DNA of 64,000 nt from Leptobrachium leishanense (GCA_009667805.1 CM019063.1:404556959-404620958), one strand, 5' to 3'; positions 38,426-50,944 are shown, counted from the stretch's first letter. Numbers and translations are program-made. Notes: generated by a model not told the origin, from the sequence alone.

Positions 38426-40196
38426 ATAGCGGTGGGGTTTTTTTCTGTACCAGACCTTATTATTATTATTCATAGGACCTTTTATGATAATTCCAGAAAT
38501 TTTCGCCCAGTAGTTTTTTTTGCAAACGGTGTTTAAAATTTCAAAGCTTCAATAATTTTTTTATAGTTATTTATATTTTACCCTGTTCGTCGGCTTTTTC
38601 CGACAGCTGGTAGGCACAGTTTTTGGCAGATAGTCAGCTTTTTTCGGACCCGTTCAGCAGGTTTGCAGCAGATTGTCAGGTACGCTCGGCTGGTTTTCTG
38701 CAGCGTTTCAGATCGATCTGATTTTTTTCAGATCGTATCGGCGGACTTTTGTAAATTTTATGGATCTGTTCGGTGGCTTTTCCCTGCACTTCGGGGACCC
38801 TGTGGTGAATGCTGAATTCACCACAGTGTCAGGGAATGAGAGAGCAAGGTGACATTTCGGTGCTCTCCGAATAACCCCTTATGTATAAAATACTGAACTT
38901 GCTCCCAGTGTGGAAAATGAGAAAGCGAGTAATAGCAGTGGTATTGCTCGTTTTATACATGACAAATGGACAATGCCATCGCTTTGGAAGTAAAAATACT
39001 TTTTTTTTTTTCTCTTTTAGATTTTACATGGTCATGATTGGTTTCATTGCAAAGGCCAAACGCTGACCTGTCCAATGACGCCTCACTTGACCTTGTGCGG
39101 TGTAAATATTAGAGACGCAGGGTTCCAAAGTGCTCCTCGCTGCAGTGCCACGGTTTAGGTATTTGATGGAACAATGTGTAATAATGGATTGTGCCATTGC
39201 CTCCACTTGTTGGTGACATGAGAAATGAGACGGTGAGTTATTTCAGCATCATTGTTCACTTTATAATTGAAAAGTGATCAATATTGCTGAGTTAGAAAGA
39301 AAAAAATAAAATATTTATTATTTTGTTATTCCTCACATGACCCAATATCTCCTATGGAGTCAGAGGTTCAGGGGTCCAAATGCCCATCGGTGCAGACATA
39401 TTAATCCTTTCTCTGGGCCTATTATGCGGCATGGGCCTGGAGCTGCTGCTCCAATAGCCCCTATGTTACTCCGGCCCTGATTACAGGTGCGCTATAAGCA
39501 CAAGAGAAGGGGGACCAGGCATTTCAAATCAACAATCGGCAACATTTTGGCTGTAAGAAGAGTCTTTCTCAAGATTAAATCAAAATATTCAAGGTGATTC
39601 ATATAGACCCGAACCAAAAGGTTTCCAAATCCAAAGGTAATTGGAGTTACTGAAAAATGCCTCCTTTTTTGTTGAGCACTTCCCATCAGCGCACGTTTTG
39701 GAAGGTTTCTGTCAGGCACATGTCACCGTGTTGTATGTCGTTCCTAATAGGTCTCAATATTGTACCAATGCTTTGCCTGTCATTCCTAATGGGATGATAA
39801 ATTACAACATTAAAGTGTCAGTCATGCAGGGCTTGTTACAGTACACTTGTTTATCCAAATAAACCTAAAAACAAAGTCTGGGCTGGTGAGATTGGAAGAC
39901 CAGGGTGGCCTAAAAAGAAAAACTCTGCATTGCCGCCTTGAATCACTTATGTTGTGGCAAGTTGCGACATCCTGCTGGCAATAATCCTGTGTCAATTCCT
40001 TTTCATTCCACAGAAAAGCTATTGATTTTGTTATGAACTTTAAACTTTTTGTATTGCCATTTATTACTGTTAAATTCTGGTTGCCAAGATGTTCCTAAAT
40101 AAAGAGCTGGTTGTATACACTGCACAAAGGTTTTTCGTTGACTTCCTGGTGCACTTCTTGACAGAGGGGTGGAATCGAGTTTTGGAAACGTACATT
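38426..40196. repeat. Intergenic, repeat-derived in part
   Basis: 38880-39240 shares blocks with 55848-56080 and 7970-8400 (gtataaaatactgaacttgctccc, a tggtcatgattgg block, ccaatgacgcctcacttgacc). 39480-39620 holds a caacattttggctgtaagaag / gtctttctcaaga block of a type common in dispersed repeats. No gene was seen. Confidence 0.4.
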
Positions 40197-40755
40197 ACTT
40201 ACTGGCTGGATGGAGTAGAGGTAACCTCACTGCTCTATAACTGTGGAGACCCAGATCCGAATCCCGGCCAGAGCACCTCTCCAGTATGTGTCTTTGGGCA
40301 AGACACCTAACGGTACATACTTGCCTACCACACAATATCGGCTGTGGAGTCCAGTGGTAACGTCTCTGCCCTTCGACCGTGAAGAAGCAAGTCAAATCCT
40401 GTTCAGCACATCTCTCCAATACAACTGTGGAGAAGCAAATCTCGACTTTCCGAGAAGCGGGTTCAACCTGACCACCAAGTTGCTGATCTACAATCATGGA
40501 AAGCCGACTCAATCCCACTCAGAAGACGCCACCAGTGAGTGTCCTTCAGCAAGACATCTAACGATATGGATACGCCTACCTCACAAAATATTGTACATCT
40601 CATAGATTATAAACTCCCTTGGGAACAGGGTCCCCCTGACTCAGGCCGTATCATCCAATGTGTGGTATTCTAATGTATCAACTCCTTGTACACTGATCTT
40701 GTAATGCGCTGTGGAATTTCTGGCGCTACATAAATAAAGGATAATAATAATTACT
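40197..40755 (+). mobile_element. tRNA-derived compound SINE
   Basis: The first head (40201-40275) has a B-box-like gatccgaatcccgg and is followed by tttgggcaagacacctaacg, the V-/CORE-SINE-like middle. A second head-like unit (40335-40400, ggagtccagtggtaacgtc) and a third middle copy (40530-40565, tgtccttcagcaagacatct) follow. The 3' part has tagattataaactcccttgg and ends in ggcgctacataaataaagga plus (taa)n. This suggests a dimeric or trimeric SINE with one tail. Heads are worn, so copy boundaries are approximate. Confidence 0.72.
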
Positions 40756-41916
40756 TAAAAGATAAACGATGTGTGAAAATGTCCGGCAACCAGAAGTATC
40801 AACTGCCCACGCAAAAGCAGAACAAAGCTTCATACGCGCTTGTGTTGAAAAGAAGGTGGAGCTGGCAATGTTGATAGCAACCAGCGTCTCCACACAGAAA
40901 GTACATATTGATTGCATAGGTGTACCAGCTATTCATGTTCATGTACAGAGAAGAGCATAAAGATGATTACAAGGATGACCCCTAGCTACGTGACAGCATC
41001 CAGTGTCAACACAGTGACGAACTGTATGCACAATAACAATACATACCAATATGTGTGTTGTCATGCCAAGTAAAAATCCACCACAAAATAAAAGAGAATA
41101 TGCTGTGCTCAAAATTACATCACTATGCACAATATTATAACCTAAAAGTAAAATAATATATATTTTTTTAACCCCATAGTGACTGGGTGGTTTTACAAAA
41201 GTCTGTCCGAAAGTGCCCGCTGCTGTTTTTGCGTTTCTGCTCTGTTTGTGTTTAGGTCAAATTTTCCACTTAATCGTTTATGCAACCCACACATATTATA
41301 TCCCTTTTTACCACCATTAAATGGACTTTCTAAAGGTACCATTATTTCCATCATATCATATAATTTACGATATAAAAAAATATAAATATGATGAAAAAAT
41401 TTAAAAACACACTCGGAATTTAATCCCCAAAATCTACAACTGCCAAAAAAGACTCAGGCTAAATAGTTTAAAAATGTTGTCCTGAGATTAGAAATACCCA
41501 ATTTTTACATGTTTTTGCTTTTTGACCCCTTCACTGCTGAGCCATTTCACATCTGTGCGACTACTGGGCCATTTCACCTCTGCGCTGAGCTCATTTTTTT
41601 TTTTTTAAAATGTAATTTTTTATTTCCATAAAACAAGTAATTGTGAATACAAACATAACTATTCCTACTTTCAATAGGTGTGTGGGTGAGAAAAAGAGAA
41701 AGGAAAGGAGAAGAATAAAAGGGTTGCCCAGACCCAGAGAGGAAAAGAATAAAGAGGAAAGAGTAAAGAGATAGGGATAAAGATAAGAAAAAGAACTGGC
41801 ACTTCCATGAGATATGACATAAGCGATGCATGAAAATATTAAATCAACATCATATTATTTTCTCTGCTGCGTCCCCCATGTCTGGAAAGTATCCCCGACT
41901 CCAACACCACCCCAGC

Positions 41917-44900
41917 CTAACCCGATCCCATCTGAGCCAGCCAGGGAGTCCAGGTTTTGTAGTAATTAGGTAGAGTGTGGTTAGATATAGCTGTCAACTC
42001 ATCCATTAGTTGAACGTCCCTCATTTTTGAATAGATTTTCTGGAAAGAAGGGAGTGTCAGAGAGTTCCAGTGTTCCACTAAAACTCTGCGGGCTGCAAGT
42101 GTAATTTTGGCTATCAATTTATTTTCCTGCCTGGTCAGATCCGGGAAAGGTCTAGAGAAAAGGTAGGCCCAAGGGTCCATCAAAGTAGCACCCGGAAGTA
42201 CGGCTTGGATCAAGGTATGTGTAGCATCCCAAAATCTTCCAACCTCTGGACACGCCCACCACATGTGGATATATGTCCCCTTTTGACCACAGCCCCTCCA
42301 GCATAGATCCGGTGTAGCTGAGGACATGTGTGAGATCTGAACAGGCGTGGTGTACCAACGGAAGATCGTCTTGATAAGTTGTTCCTGATGAGTGGTACAC
42401 ACGGTGACACTCCTCATAGCTTCCCAAATATCGACCCATTCCTCTGCTTCTAGTTGTTCTCCAAGGTCCCTCTCCCAGGCTTGAATATAGCGGAGTTCCT
42501 TCCAGTCCATTAGTTCAGTAAGTTGGCGGTATAGTGTAGAAATAAGACCCTTCTGATGAGATCCCCGCATGCAAAGGCATTCAAAAAAAGACTGAGCAGT
42601 TAGCGCCGCCAGTTTTATATGTGGTCGGGTTGCAAAGGCCTTCAATTGAAGATACGGCAAGGGCTGTGCTAATCTGGACTGAACGGAAGGTGTGAGATCC
42701 ATGGGCTGGAGCACTTTACCCTTGATATAGAGATGGCATATCCGTGATACAGTGGATCCCATCCATCCTGAGGAGGAGGTGGAAGTGAGTCCAGGTGGGT
42801 ATTCGCGATTCCGCATGATCGGCGTAAGTGGAGATGGAAACGTCGTGAGATCGCATTTAGTCGCCAACCTGTCCCAGAGTCTGAGAGAATTCACGATAGC
42901 AGGGCATATGGTGCGTAGTAAGGGCCTCTGAGTCCTGGGAAGCCACATCCACATGTCAGGGGAATCCAGGTACATAAGATCTCTCTCTAAATCCACCCAT
43001 CGACGAGAAGAAGGTGGGGAGTGCCAGGCCACAATTTGGGCTAGTTGTGCAGTGTAGTAATACGAAAAAAGACATGGCAAGCCCAGTCCTCCCGCCTCCT
43101 TAGGTCTGTGCAGTGTGGCTCTGGCGACTCTATGGCGTTTGTCCCTCCAAATAAATGAATCAATGGCACGTTGTAAGTCAGTGATATCGCTCCGGGCCAC
43201 CGGGAGCGCCTGGAAAAAATATAGTAACCTTGGTAGAACGTTCATTTTGATGCAGTTGACACGACCCACCCAAGAGATCACATACTTATCCCAAGATTCT
43301 AGGTCAGTTTTCAGTTGCGCCCTTAGTTTATCATAGTTAGAGTCGTAGAGAGTGTGAGGGTCGTTAGTTAACACGATGCCTAGATATTTGATGGAGGAGG
43401 GAAAGATAGTGACAGGAAACGTAGAGCACAAAGAGTCAATAGTATCCTGAAGGACATTGATCGTGAAGGCTTCCGATTTTGAAATATTAACCCTGTACCC
43501 TGAAATGTGTGCAAATTCATCCAGGATCTCAAATAAACAGGGAAGGGAGATGAGGGGTTGAGTTATGGACAGAAGAATATCGTCAGCATACGCCGAGACC
43601 TTATACATTTCATCCCATACTGCTACCCCACTAATCAGCCGGTGAGCTCTAATGTGTTGGAGGAGGGGTTCTAAGTATAGTGCAAATAGGGATGGGGAGA
43701 GGGGGCAACCCTGTCGGGTGCCGTTAGATACTGAGAATGGCACCGGGTCCGCTCCAGGGAGTGAAATATGTGCCGAGGGGCAAGAGTACCATGCCCCAAT
43801 CGCTGTGACAAAGGCATCCGGAAGTCCCATACGTTGTAGCAGGGAAAAGAGAAAAGGCCATTCCGCCCTGTCAAACGCCTTTTCCGCATCTAGGGACAGG
43901 AACATGGCTGGCGTTTGTGTCTCCCTTACCCTCCATACTAGTGTAGCTGCCCTTCGGGTGTTCTCATACGCCTGTCTATGGGGCATGAAGCCCACTTGGT
44001 CCGGGTGTATAAGTGCAAGTAGGAATGGGTCTAGTCTAAGCGAAAGAACTTTTGCAAATAATTTTAGGTCGGTATTGATAAGGGAGATGGGGCGGTAGTT
44101 CCCTAGGAGATGAGGATCTTTTCCTGGTTTGGGCAGAACAATTATAGAGGCTAAAAGGGCTTCCTGTGGTAAAGGGCCTCCCTCCATTAAAGTATTGAAC
44201 ATTTTAAGGAGGTGCGGGATTAGAGTATTGGGGAACGACTTGTAGCAATGGTATGTTAAGCCGTCAGGTCCGGGAGCTTTATGGGGTTTCATCAACCCTA
44301 AGGCCGTCAATATCTCTTCCTCCGTAATTGGGGCAGCTAGGCTATCTGCTTGTATTTCGTTAAGAGAGGGTAATGAAGCTCTATCTAAATAGTCTTCAAT
44401 CCTGTCCCGCAAGGTCGGGTCAGGAGAGGAGGGAGAATGGTTGTAGATGGAGTTAAAAAATTGGGTGAAAGCATCTTGGACCTTATTTGGCGAAGTCAAT
44501 GGGTTGCCAGAGTCGTCCAGTATTGGAGGCATCGTCAGCCCACGAGGTCGGGGTCTAAGTAAGCACGCCAAAGGGGTGTCAGATTTATTTGATCGTTCGT
44601 AGTATCTCTGCTTAGACCAAAGAAGTGACCTCCCCACATCCTCCAGAAACAGGCGGTTTAGGTCCATTCTAGTTTGTGACAAAGCGGTGTATCCTTCCTT
44701 AGAAGGAGCGGCCTTATGGGCCAACTCCTGGTCCCTAAGACGGCCCTGAAGGTCTTGGATGTCTATCCTGATACAGTCTATCCTGGAGTATGTGTCATGC
44801 ACGGGGGAGTAGAACGTATAATCCTTGACTGAAGGGTGGTGGACCCTCCACACATCTATATAACCCAATTGTTGAACGAAATTTTGAAATTGTCTATCCT

Positions 44901-45403
44901 GCGTGGAAGGGGTGTGAGAGGTCCGAACACCGTGCAGACCCGACCTGTCCAGGGGCGGGCACAGGGCTGCATTGAAATCTCCCCCATTAGGACGTGACCC
45001 CTTGCGTGGGACGATATGAAGGATTGCGTGGAGGACCAAAATGCCGCGTCTGAAACATGGACCATATAGTGATTAGTGAGATAAATGTATACTCCTGTCC
45101 ATATGCCGTGCCTGTCACCACTACGCAACATCCCACATCATCCATATGAGAGCTCATGACAGTAAAAGGGCACGAGTTCCGTATTAGAATCGCGACCCCA
45201 TTCCTTTTAGGGATGGCACAGGAGAGAGAAACCCTAGAATACGCCAGGTCAGAAAGGCAGAAAGCCGCTGTCCTGGGTATTCTAGTTTCTTAGATCATTG
45301 CTATGTCAATAGATTTGCGTTTCAACTCCCGGAAGAGAAGACGTCGCTTGCGGGGAGAGTTTAGGCCCTTAACATTTAAGGATAAAGCATTCACGGTGGC
45401 CAT
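41917..45403 (-). pseudogene. L1 ORF2 (endonuclease / reverse transcriptase), damaged 5' part
   Basis: Start ATG at 45403-45401 is followed by MATVNALSLNVKGLNSPRKR, the opening of an APE-type endonuclease. An in-frame TAA lies at 45290-45292, just before ETRI, where the family has a catalytic Glu. Frame changes follow up to about 45040. From 45039 a single 1040-codon frame remains open to the stop at 41917. It keeps GDFN and YSRID of the endonuclease, but the region that should carry the final SDH motif is missing, apparently by deletion after SRIDC (residue 89). The reverse transcriptase is complete: APGPDG (255-260), LDAEKAFDR (382-391), RQGCPLSP (442-449) and YADD (484-487). A C-terminal CX3CX7HX4C-type zinc finger follows. 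Thus reverse transcriptase appears intact but the endonuclease is dead. Confidence 0.95.
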
Positions 45404-46002
45404 CTTGATATAGGGTCGTGCAGTGCCGATAAAGGGCCCCCCACACCCCTCCTCGACCGCAGAGCAGCATCCCCAATATGTAAGGGAGGGCCTGTGCTAA
45501 AGAAGGTGCGGAAGAGAAGAGAAAGACGTAGAATAGAGAAAGGAAGAAAGAAAGTGGACAGCAGACCCCGTGATGGGCAGTCATGGGGGTAGAAAAGAGC
45601 GCCAACCGAACGGGGAAACCAGAGGGGAGGCATCTGATGGGAAGGAGAAACAGAAGGGAGGAAACCGACCCCCATCCTGCGCAGAGGGAAAACTACACAG
45701 ATGGGGCTCCAACCCCCCGCCGAACAGTGAACAGAAGCACATTTAGTGTTAATAAAACAGAAACAAACAAACAAACATTTCCTACATAGCTGGATAAGAG
45801 AAAAAACATCTATAAACAACCTGCAAAGCACCAAAATATAACCTGACCAGAGAGCATCGCATCCATTAGGGCCTTGATACGCTCGTCCGAGCGAGGCCCA
45901 AGGAGTGGAGGAGCCCACGGCTGCCTGGGGACAAACCCAGGGGGAAAAAAACAATTCCTCATACGAGGTCGCAGAGGACGTAGAGAACCCAGTCAGTCCC
46001 GG

Positions 46003-48121
46003 TCAGTCCGCAACCGTAGACCAGTCCTGGTCCAGTCGGGGTAGCGGTGGTTGAGGTTCTAGCTCCGCTATCTCCGGTGGCACTGGTAGATCTAATAGCC
46101 GTAACAAGGATTTGGCTTGGTGTAGATGAGAGAACGCATGAGTGCGATTATTTTTCATAACTATGATCTTAACCCCTTAGTGACCGGGCGGTTTTACACA
46201 AATCCGTCCTTTAGTGACCGCTGCTGTTTTTACGTTTCTGCGCTGTTAGTGTTTAGGTGAAATTTTCCTCTTTCTCGTTTATTCAATCCACACATATTAT
46301 ACACCCTTTTTCCCGCCATTAAATGGACTTTCTAGAAATACCATTATTTCCATCATATTGAATAATTTACTATAAAAAAAATATGAAATATGATGAAAAA
46401 AATGGTAAAAACACACTTTTTCGTAATTTAATCCCCAAAAGCTACAACCACCAATAAAGACCCAGGCTAAATAGTTTCAAAATTTTATCCCGAGAATAGA
46501 AATACCCAATTTTTACATGTTTTTGCCTTTTAACCCTTTCACTGCTGAGCCAGTTCACCTATGTGCGCTGCGCTCATTCTGACCATTTTGTGCTAATTAT
46601 TTTGAGATTACAGCCTAGGTCCTATTTAATTAAACCCCCCCCCCCATTATTATTATTATTATTTTTTATTATTATTTTTTTTAAACCAAACCTGGTCATG
46701 TTTGGTATCATTGGAAAGGCCATGATCAGGCCTTTCAAATGATGTCAAATATGACCATCTAGCTGCCATGGATCGGGAGATAAAGGGATCCTTAGGATCC
46801 CCTTATCTCTACATGGCAGCTAGATGGTTAACTGGCCCACTGACATCCTCACACATATGGTGAGGTTGTCAGTGGGTGGGGGGGACCTGGAGGCTAGGCT
46901 GACATCCAAGATGTCAGCCCCCCTCCAGGTTCGAATCGCGTTTTGGCGCCAATTCGCGCTAAAACGCGATCCGGTGGCGAAACGGTTAATGCTATACACC
47001 GATGAAAAGGGGAGACTCTCTCCTTTTCAGCGGTGCAAAAAGTATCTCCCCAGCTTTAATGGTTGGGGAGATAGAGGGCTCTGAAGGAGCCCCCCTCCCC
47101 TCCATTGATTTGAATGGGGGCACCTGCTGATGCCGTCACCACGCAGCGTGGAGACGTCATCAGCCTCGCCTGCCCATGTAAATCACATGGGCAGGCTTCC
47201 TCCCTGCCAGATCACTGAGGGATCCAGCGAGGGAGGTGAGTATCGGGCAGGAGGGGGATTTGGCGCCGCTGACGTACCCTGTACGTCCGCGGGTCTAAGG
47301 GAGACCTGTGGACAGGACGTACAGGGTACGTCAGGGGTCCTTAAGGGGTTAAATGGGAATCCCCATGCGAAACAGATGCCTTTTTGACGCAGCAGGCTTG
47401 TGACATCCCTCCATTCCCTGCGGAGCGCCAGAGTGGCGGGAGATAAATCCTGGTAAAAGGAGAGGGGGGTGCCCTCATAGTCCACATTCTGGTCTCTTGT
47501 GACTTTCAGCAGGGCCTCCTTGGTAGGATAGTAATGGAATCTTGCAACTACATCGCGAGGCGCTGCTGTCTTGTCCCTTCTGGGGCCCAGGGTCCTGTGT
47601 ACTCGGTCAAAAAGTAACTTTACCGGGGGTAGTTCTGGGAGAAGCCGTTTAATGATCCCCGTCAGCGTGGGCTGCAGTAGATCCCCTGTGATTGTTTCTG
47701 GCAGGCCCCTAAGGCGCATATTGTTGCGGCGAGATCGATTAGATTGATCCTCCAGGGACTCTTCTAGATATTGTACCCTTGTCTCCATCGCATCGGAGTG
47801 AGCCGCCATCGTATTATAAGTGGCCGCAATGCGGCCTGACCTGTCTTCGAGCCGGGCTGTCCTGTCTCCGATCTCTTGTATGTCCGCCGATAGGCAGTGC
47901 GACGTCTTATCTAGTTCGGCCGCTATGAAGGCCCGTAGCCCCAGAATGTCCGCTTTCATTGCGGGACATGCTTCAGACTCGTGCTCCTCCTGAGCTGATG
48001 TTGGCGCCGGATCCGATCGGGCGCCATCTTGAGAGGCAGCTTCCGGCCTGGCCCGCGGGGAAAAGATCGACGCTACTGCGGGTTCTGCGTCTTTTTTTTT
48101 ATTTTTGAGGGTCCTCTTCAT
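46003..48121 (-). pseudogene. L1 ORF1 split by a piggyBac-like MITE
   Basis: ATG at 48121 opens a frame (MKRTLKNKKKDAEPA) with a coiled-coil-prone region (AARLEDRSGRIAATYNTMAA type), then LRGLPETI and the RRM-like RNA-binding part (LFDRVHRTLGPRRDK, VVARFHYY). The frame is interrupted at 47352, right after FAWGFPF, by the TTAA-flanked MITE 46173-47348. On the other side of the MITE, from 46172 down, the frame resumes in phase with KIIVMKNNRTHAFSHLHQAK and stops at TGA 46005-46003. Counting one TTAA, the two pieces total 313 codons including the stop, with no other stop seen. Before the MITE arrived, ORF1 was apparently complete. Confidence 0.93.
46173..47348. mobile_element. piggyBac-like MITE, family P copy D (inside L1 ORF1)
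   Basis: TTAA at 46169-46172 and 47349-47352 flanks ends CCCCTTAGTGACC and GGTCCTTAAGGGG. At 1176 bp it is the best preserved copy, close in design to copy A. Hairpins lie at 46759-46826 (arms around aagggatcc/ggatcccctt) and 47269-47333 (gacgtaccctgtacgtcc facing ggacgtacagggtacgtc). A third short palindrome, attggaaaggcc facing ggcctttcaaat, is near 46710-46742. There is no transposase frame. Confidence 0.95.
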
Positions 48122-48738
48122 GGCTGGTGGATAGGGACACCCCTCTGTGAGCTGTGTCGGCGGTTATTTTGCTGGTAGGAGCAGCTATTCGGCGGGTGTT
48201 AGCGGGAGCTCACTCAGGTCGCGGCCATCTTGGTTGCCGGCTCGACTCCGCCCCTGCGCTGAGCTCATTTTGACCATTTTATGCTCATCATTTTTAGATG
48301 CCAGCTTAAGTCCTATTTTATTAAACCCCTCCCGACAAAAAAAATTTGTTTTTTAAAAATATATATTTTTTTAACTGCTGAGCCATTTCACGCCTGTGTA
48401 CTGAGCTCATTTTAACCACTTTTGCTCATCATGTTTAAACGCGATTTGAAGCCACATTTTATTATACCATCCAGACATATTGTATATCGTTCTTTCCGGC
48501 AGACTTGGCAGATTCATAATATATCATTATTATATGTATACTTCATGTCCTGCCTGTATATTATAACACAAAAATGCAATAAAATTAGAATTTTCAATAA
48601 TTTACAGCGTGAAAAAGTGTTTTTTTTCTCTTTTTATCATGCGAGCGTTTGATTATATTTTCTTTGGGGTGCTCTTGTTAAAAAAATTAGAAATGAGGAC
48701 TCTTTACATTTTTTTGGGGGGAAATTACGTGCTTTTTA

Positions 48739-49172
48739 GGCTATGGTCAGACGAGCGTGATTTCTACGGACTGTACGTCCGTGTACACGGACGTACGTCA
48801 GTACGGAAGACGCAGTAGTGGCCACACAGTCCGTTTATCACTGAGGTATATTTTGACGGATGTAGGAGAGAAAATAAAATAAAAAGCAAAGCCATTTTGT
48901 CCGTGAAAAAAGGTGGACGTATAAATGCAGTCCGTCTGACCACGTTCCATCACTCACAAAGCTATGCGGATGTTGCGGACGCAGCGCACTTTGTTCTAGG
49001 AGTTGTACGTTCTTGCCTGCCTTGCGTCCGTGGGCCGCGGCCGTTGTGAGTCCGCAGTTCAGTGCGGGCGAACTTCGTGTAACGGGCTCCGATGGGCTTT
49101 CTGTCATGCTATCAAGGACGTACGTTTAGGCGCAATCACGGACGTGAACACAACGCTCGTCTGACCCCAGCC
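48739..49172. mobile_element. Harbinger-like MITE, family H copy
   Basis: The ends GGCTATGGTCAGACGAGCG and the complement CGCTCGTCTGACCCCAGCC are flanked by TTA on both sides (48736-48738 and 49173-49175). The interior carries cggacgtacg and gtccgt palindromes and is CpG-rich. It lies in the right half of the outer family P copy. It is 434 bp, nearly the size of the copy at 55354 (433 bp). Confidence 0.85.
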
Positions 49173-49436
49173 TTAGCAAACGCCCCCATAGAAAAAATCA
49201 TTAGTGCAGCATCATTGTTCACATTATAATTGAAATGGGAATAATATTGCTGCATTAATAAAACAAACAAACAAAAAAAAACCTTTATTTTTTTATTATT
49301 ATTAATTTTTATTTATTTTTTTCTTTTAACTTAAAATGGTCATGTTTGGTATCATTGGAAAGGCCATGCTTTTGCTGTTCCAATGGTACCAAACATTAAA
49401 CATTAACCCCCCCATAGGTGGCAGCTAGGGGTAACC

Positions 49437-49615
49437 GGCTGGGTGGAGTAGAGGTATCATCACCGCTCTGCGTGGAGAGACCCTGTGGAGTCATGGGTTT
49501 GATCCCGACGAGCACCTCTCCAGTAAGTGTCCTTGGGCAAGACACCTAGCGGTACATACTCGCCACCCAGGACATACTTGAAAACGAGAGAAATCTCAAT
49601 GTATCCTTCCTGGTA
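49437..49615 (+). mobile_element. tRNA-derived SINE, second copy
   Basis: Starts with ggctgggtggagtagaggta, has gggtttgatcccgacgagca (B-box position), then ccagtaagtgtccttgggca and a 3' end with gaaatctcaatgtatccttc, then ctggtaaa. It is a single-headed relative of the 40197 element, but with a different tail. Confidence 0.75.
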
Positions 49616-50944
49616 AAAATCCTTTCTCAAACTCCAGAACTGACAGTGCCGCGATGACGCCAGGCGTCAGGGGGAGATCCCGGAAGCTTGGCAGACATCC
49701 AAGATGTTGCACGGCGCAATGACATCTATTGGTGCCCGCTTCGGTCCTGGAGGCTGGGCTGACATCAAAGATGTCAGCCCGAACCAGGGGGCACAGCAAT
49801 CGGCTGAAATCCTGGCTCCAAAGCTTTGCGCAGCTGTACACGCTGAATGCGTCCTCCACAGCGAAATGGTTAAATTATTTTTATTTGTTTAACAACAAAC
49901 CTAGTCATGATCAGGCCTTTCCCAATGATATTAAACATAACCCTCTAGCTGCCACGGATCGGGAGATAGGGGGATCCTTTGGATCCCCCTATCTCCACTT
50001 GGCAGCTAGAGGGATAACTGGCCCACTGACAACCTCACACATATGATGATGATGTCAGTGGGTGGGGGGTGACCTGGAGACTTGGCTGACATCCAAGATG
50101 TCAGCCACTTCCGGGTTTGAATCGCGATTTGGCGCGGATTCGTGCTGAATCGTGACCTTGCAACGAAGGGGTTAATCATAGGGACAGCTGAAAAGAGGAG
50201 ACTCTCCCCTTTCCAGTAGTACTATTTGTTTGTTTCTAGGTGGAACGGTTGGGGAGACAGAGGGCTCACCACGACTGCCGGGCCCGGTCAAAAGGTGGGG
50301 CAGACTCCAGGCTTGCCAGAACGCCGCAGGAGCCTGGACAGAGAGGTGTGTATAGGGAGGGAGGGAGTGACGTATATACTACATCCGCGGTTGTTAAGGG
50401 GATTTCCCCGCAAGACGTACTATGTACTATTAAAAAAAATTCACGTTTTTATTTATTTTTTATTCAACTGGTTATTTTTTTAATCTGCAGCAAAAAGCTT
50501 TTTTATGGATTGATATTTTAGATTTTTTTAGGTATTTTCCTGGATTTTTTTAGGCAAACTTTTTGGTTCTGCTTCTATTTTTTTTAAAGGCGAGGCTTTT
50601 TTTCACTCCCATCTTTTTTTTTTTTCTTTGGAAGTCGGCTTCAGCATTGTTCTCCCTGGTGCTGAGGACAGGGAGGCTTAATCCCCCCTGCAGCCTGGAA
50701 AGGTTTTTTTTTCCCACTAGGTGCCGACCCGGTTGGACGGGGGCAGTCCTTGATGCTGTAACTTTGTTTCAACATAAAAGACATTTTTTTTCCACCCGGC
50801 AGCAGCCCCGCAGCAGGGTTTTCCTTTTTTTTTTTTCACCCAGCGGCCTGTCCATCGTCCAATCCGGGTCGTCCACAGATGCTTCCAGTGAATGACCCAG
50901 ATTGTCCAATGGCGTTGTCCGTAGTCGGATGACCAAGTCGGTCG

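Larger units (their letters stand above)
41598..48253 (-). mobile_element. Full-length L1-like retrotransposon, nested
   Basis: The element lies on the - strand. An 18-bp target duplication, CTGCGCTGAGCTCATTTT, is present at 41580-41597 and 48254-48271. A T run at the left side is the A tail. The 5' end on the - strand is GC-rich (ggggcggagtcgagccggca, then caagatggccgc), followed by ORF1, a spacer, ORF2 and a 3' UTR of about 320 bp. Length without the internal MITE is about 5.5 kb. Both ORFs carry damage (see their entries). The insertion hit a family P MITE. Confidence 0.95.
41172..50433. mobile_element. piggyBac-like MITE, family P copy C (outer, nested)
   Basis: It begins after TTAA (41168-41171) with CCCCATAGTGACTGGGTGG, the family P left end. 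The sequence runs to about 41597, is interrupted by the L1 element (41598-48253), and resumes at 48254 on the same family P words (ttttgaccattttatgctcatc). It continues through two further insertions (48739-49172 and about 49437-49615) to a worn right end near 50433 (gacgtactatgtactattaa). Removal of all insertions leaves a P copy of about 2 kb. The right terminal repeat is not clean, so the end is approximate. Confidence 0.78.

Noticed and set aside
40201..40275. Functional tRNA gene
   Set aside because: Only the B-box region resembles a tRNA; the acceptor stem and A box do not pair, and a SINE body follows.
45391..45954. 187-residue - strand frame between L1 ORF1 and ORF2
   Set aside because: It falls in the L1 inter-ORF spacer and overlaps the ORF2 start in another frame; the peptide looks non-biological.
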